Source: an uncultured Alphaproteobacteria bacterium (GTDB lineage Bacteria > Pseudomonadota > Alphaproteobacteria > Micropepsales > Micropepsaceae). Taken from it: DNA of 6,019 bases. Position 1 is the stretch's first letter; each line of letters begins with the position of its first letter. Under the pieces are notes generated by a model. That model searched no databases. It had not been told where the DNA came from and saw only the letters and a program-made list of their open reading frames with translations. Shown one piece after another: positions 5,531 to 6,019 of the stretch. Made by a program: the position numbers and the translations under genes. The DNA lies in NCBI GenBank assembly GCA_937942205.1, contig CALDFO010000362.1:1-6019 (forward strand), in the 5' to 3' direction.

Positions 5531-6019
5531 TCAGGCATGTGCCGCATAAGGCATGTCGTGCACCGGGCGCAGACATGCCGGGACGGGCGGCAGCACCACC
5601 GAGCCGGAGGGGAACACTTTATATTCCAGGGCGCGCGCCGCTTCCTGCAACGCGATGCGGACATCCGTCTGGCGCGCTTCGTTCATGCGTTCGGCGTGAT
5701 CGGTGGCCGACATGGCCGCAACCACCCGCCCCTCGGCATTGTGGACCGGAACGGCCAGACAACGCATATCGGCGCGGATTTCACGGTCGTCCATGGCGTA
5801 CCCCTGGGCGCGCACCTTGACCAGTTCGGCGCGCAGGACGGCGCGGTCGGTGATCGTGAAGGGAGTCAGCGCCACCAGATCGCCATCCATGATGAAGCCG
5901 TCCAGCTGATCCTGCGGCAGGGCCGCCAGCAGCACCTTGCCCAGGCCCGAACAATAGGCTTCCAGCTGCGCCCCCAGCCGGGTGTGCGGCGGCAGCGAGG
6001 TCGGGGTGCAGACCTTGGC
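5531..6019 (-). CDS. IclR-family transcriptional regulator (C-terminal effector-binding domain; 5' end outside window)
   Basis: The reading frame stays open from the right edge of the window down to TGA at 5531-5533, giving 162 visible residues. The N-terminal helix-turn-helix lies outside the window. The visible part is the effector-binding domain of an IclR regulator: the opening LGAQLEAYCSGLGKVLLAALP (visible residues 15-35), LTPFTITDRAVLRAELVKVRAQGYAMDDREI (51-81), then ADMRCLAVPVHNAEGRVVAAMSATD (83-107), ending with the C-terminal helix rich in Glu, Arg and Ala. These match the family pattern of a GAF-like fold that binds small carboxylates, often aromatic or sugar-acid breakdown products. 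A short Pro-rich tail (about 136-162) extends past the usual end. The gene is co-directional with the quinoprotein, 189 bases upstream of it, so it is a natural candidate for controlling the exported genes here. Whether it activates or represses, and its ligand, cannot be told. Confidence 0.9.
   Translation of the reverse strand, partial: AKVCTPTSLPPHTRLGAQLEAYCSGLGKVLLAALPQDQLDGFIMDGDLVALTPFTITDRAVLRAELVKVRAQGYAMDDREIRADMRCLAVPVHNAEGRVVAAMSATDHAERMNEARQTDVRIALQEAARALEYKVFPSGSVVLPPVPACLRPVHDMPYAAHA

Noticed and set aside
1..6019. CRISPR array, tRNA, rRNA, insertion sequence or phage attachment site
   Set aside because: I saw no regularly spaced direct repeats, no transposase or integrase motifs, no tRNA-like arm pattern and no rRNA signature. 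All gaps between genes are under 200 bases.

Overview
This is a GC-rich (roughly two-thirds G+C by eye) stretch of a Gram-negative bacterial chromosome. Three of the proteins carry twin-arginine export signals, two are PQQ-type quinoproteins of the periplasm, and the fifth gene is an IclR-type regulator. This fits an alphaproteobacterium with an oligotrophic or plant-matter-degrading lifestyle. An acidobacterium or another high-GC proteobacterium is not excluded, and no rRNA or marker gene is present to decide.

Layout, left to right. Positions 1-747 (+) hold the C-terminal part of a methanol/ethanol-family PQQ-dependent dehydrogenase that enters from outside the window. After a 43-base gap, 791-2041 (+) encodes an enolase-superfamily sugar-acid dehydratase closely resembling L-rhamnonate dehydratase, but with an N-terminal twin-arginine signal. 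A strong intrinsic terminator (2061-2094) separates this pair from a convergent minus-strand block. That block reads, in transcription order: the C-terminal half of an IclR-family regulator (6019 to 5531, running off the right edge), a Tat-exported quinoprotein of the membrane glucose dehydrogenase type without its membrane domain (5341 to 3203), and a small Tat-exported beta-propeller protein with a proline-rich insert (3045 to 2119).

Taken together, the genes suggest a periplasmic oxidation route for a sugar or polyol. A quinoprotein would oxidise an aldose to its lactone or aldonate, and the exported dehydratase would turn an aldonate into a 2-keto-3-deoxy acid. The beta-propeller protein could be an accessory or lactonase-like protein, and IclR would sense a pathway compound. 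This pathway is inference from gene content; substrates cannot be read from the sequence. The most interesting points are the predicted export of an enolase-superfamily dehydratase that is normally cytoplasmic, and short sequence motifs shared by the upstream regions of the two minus-strand exported genes.
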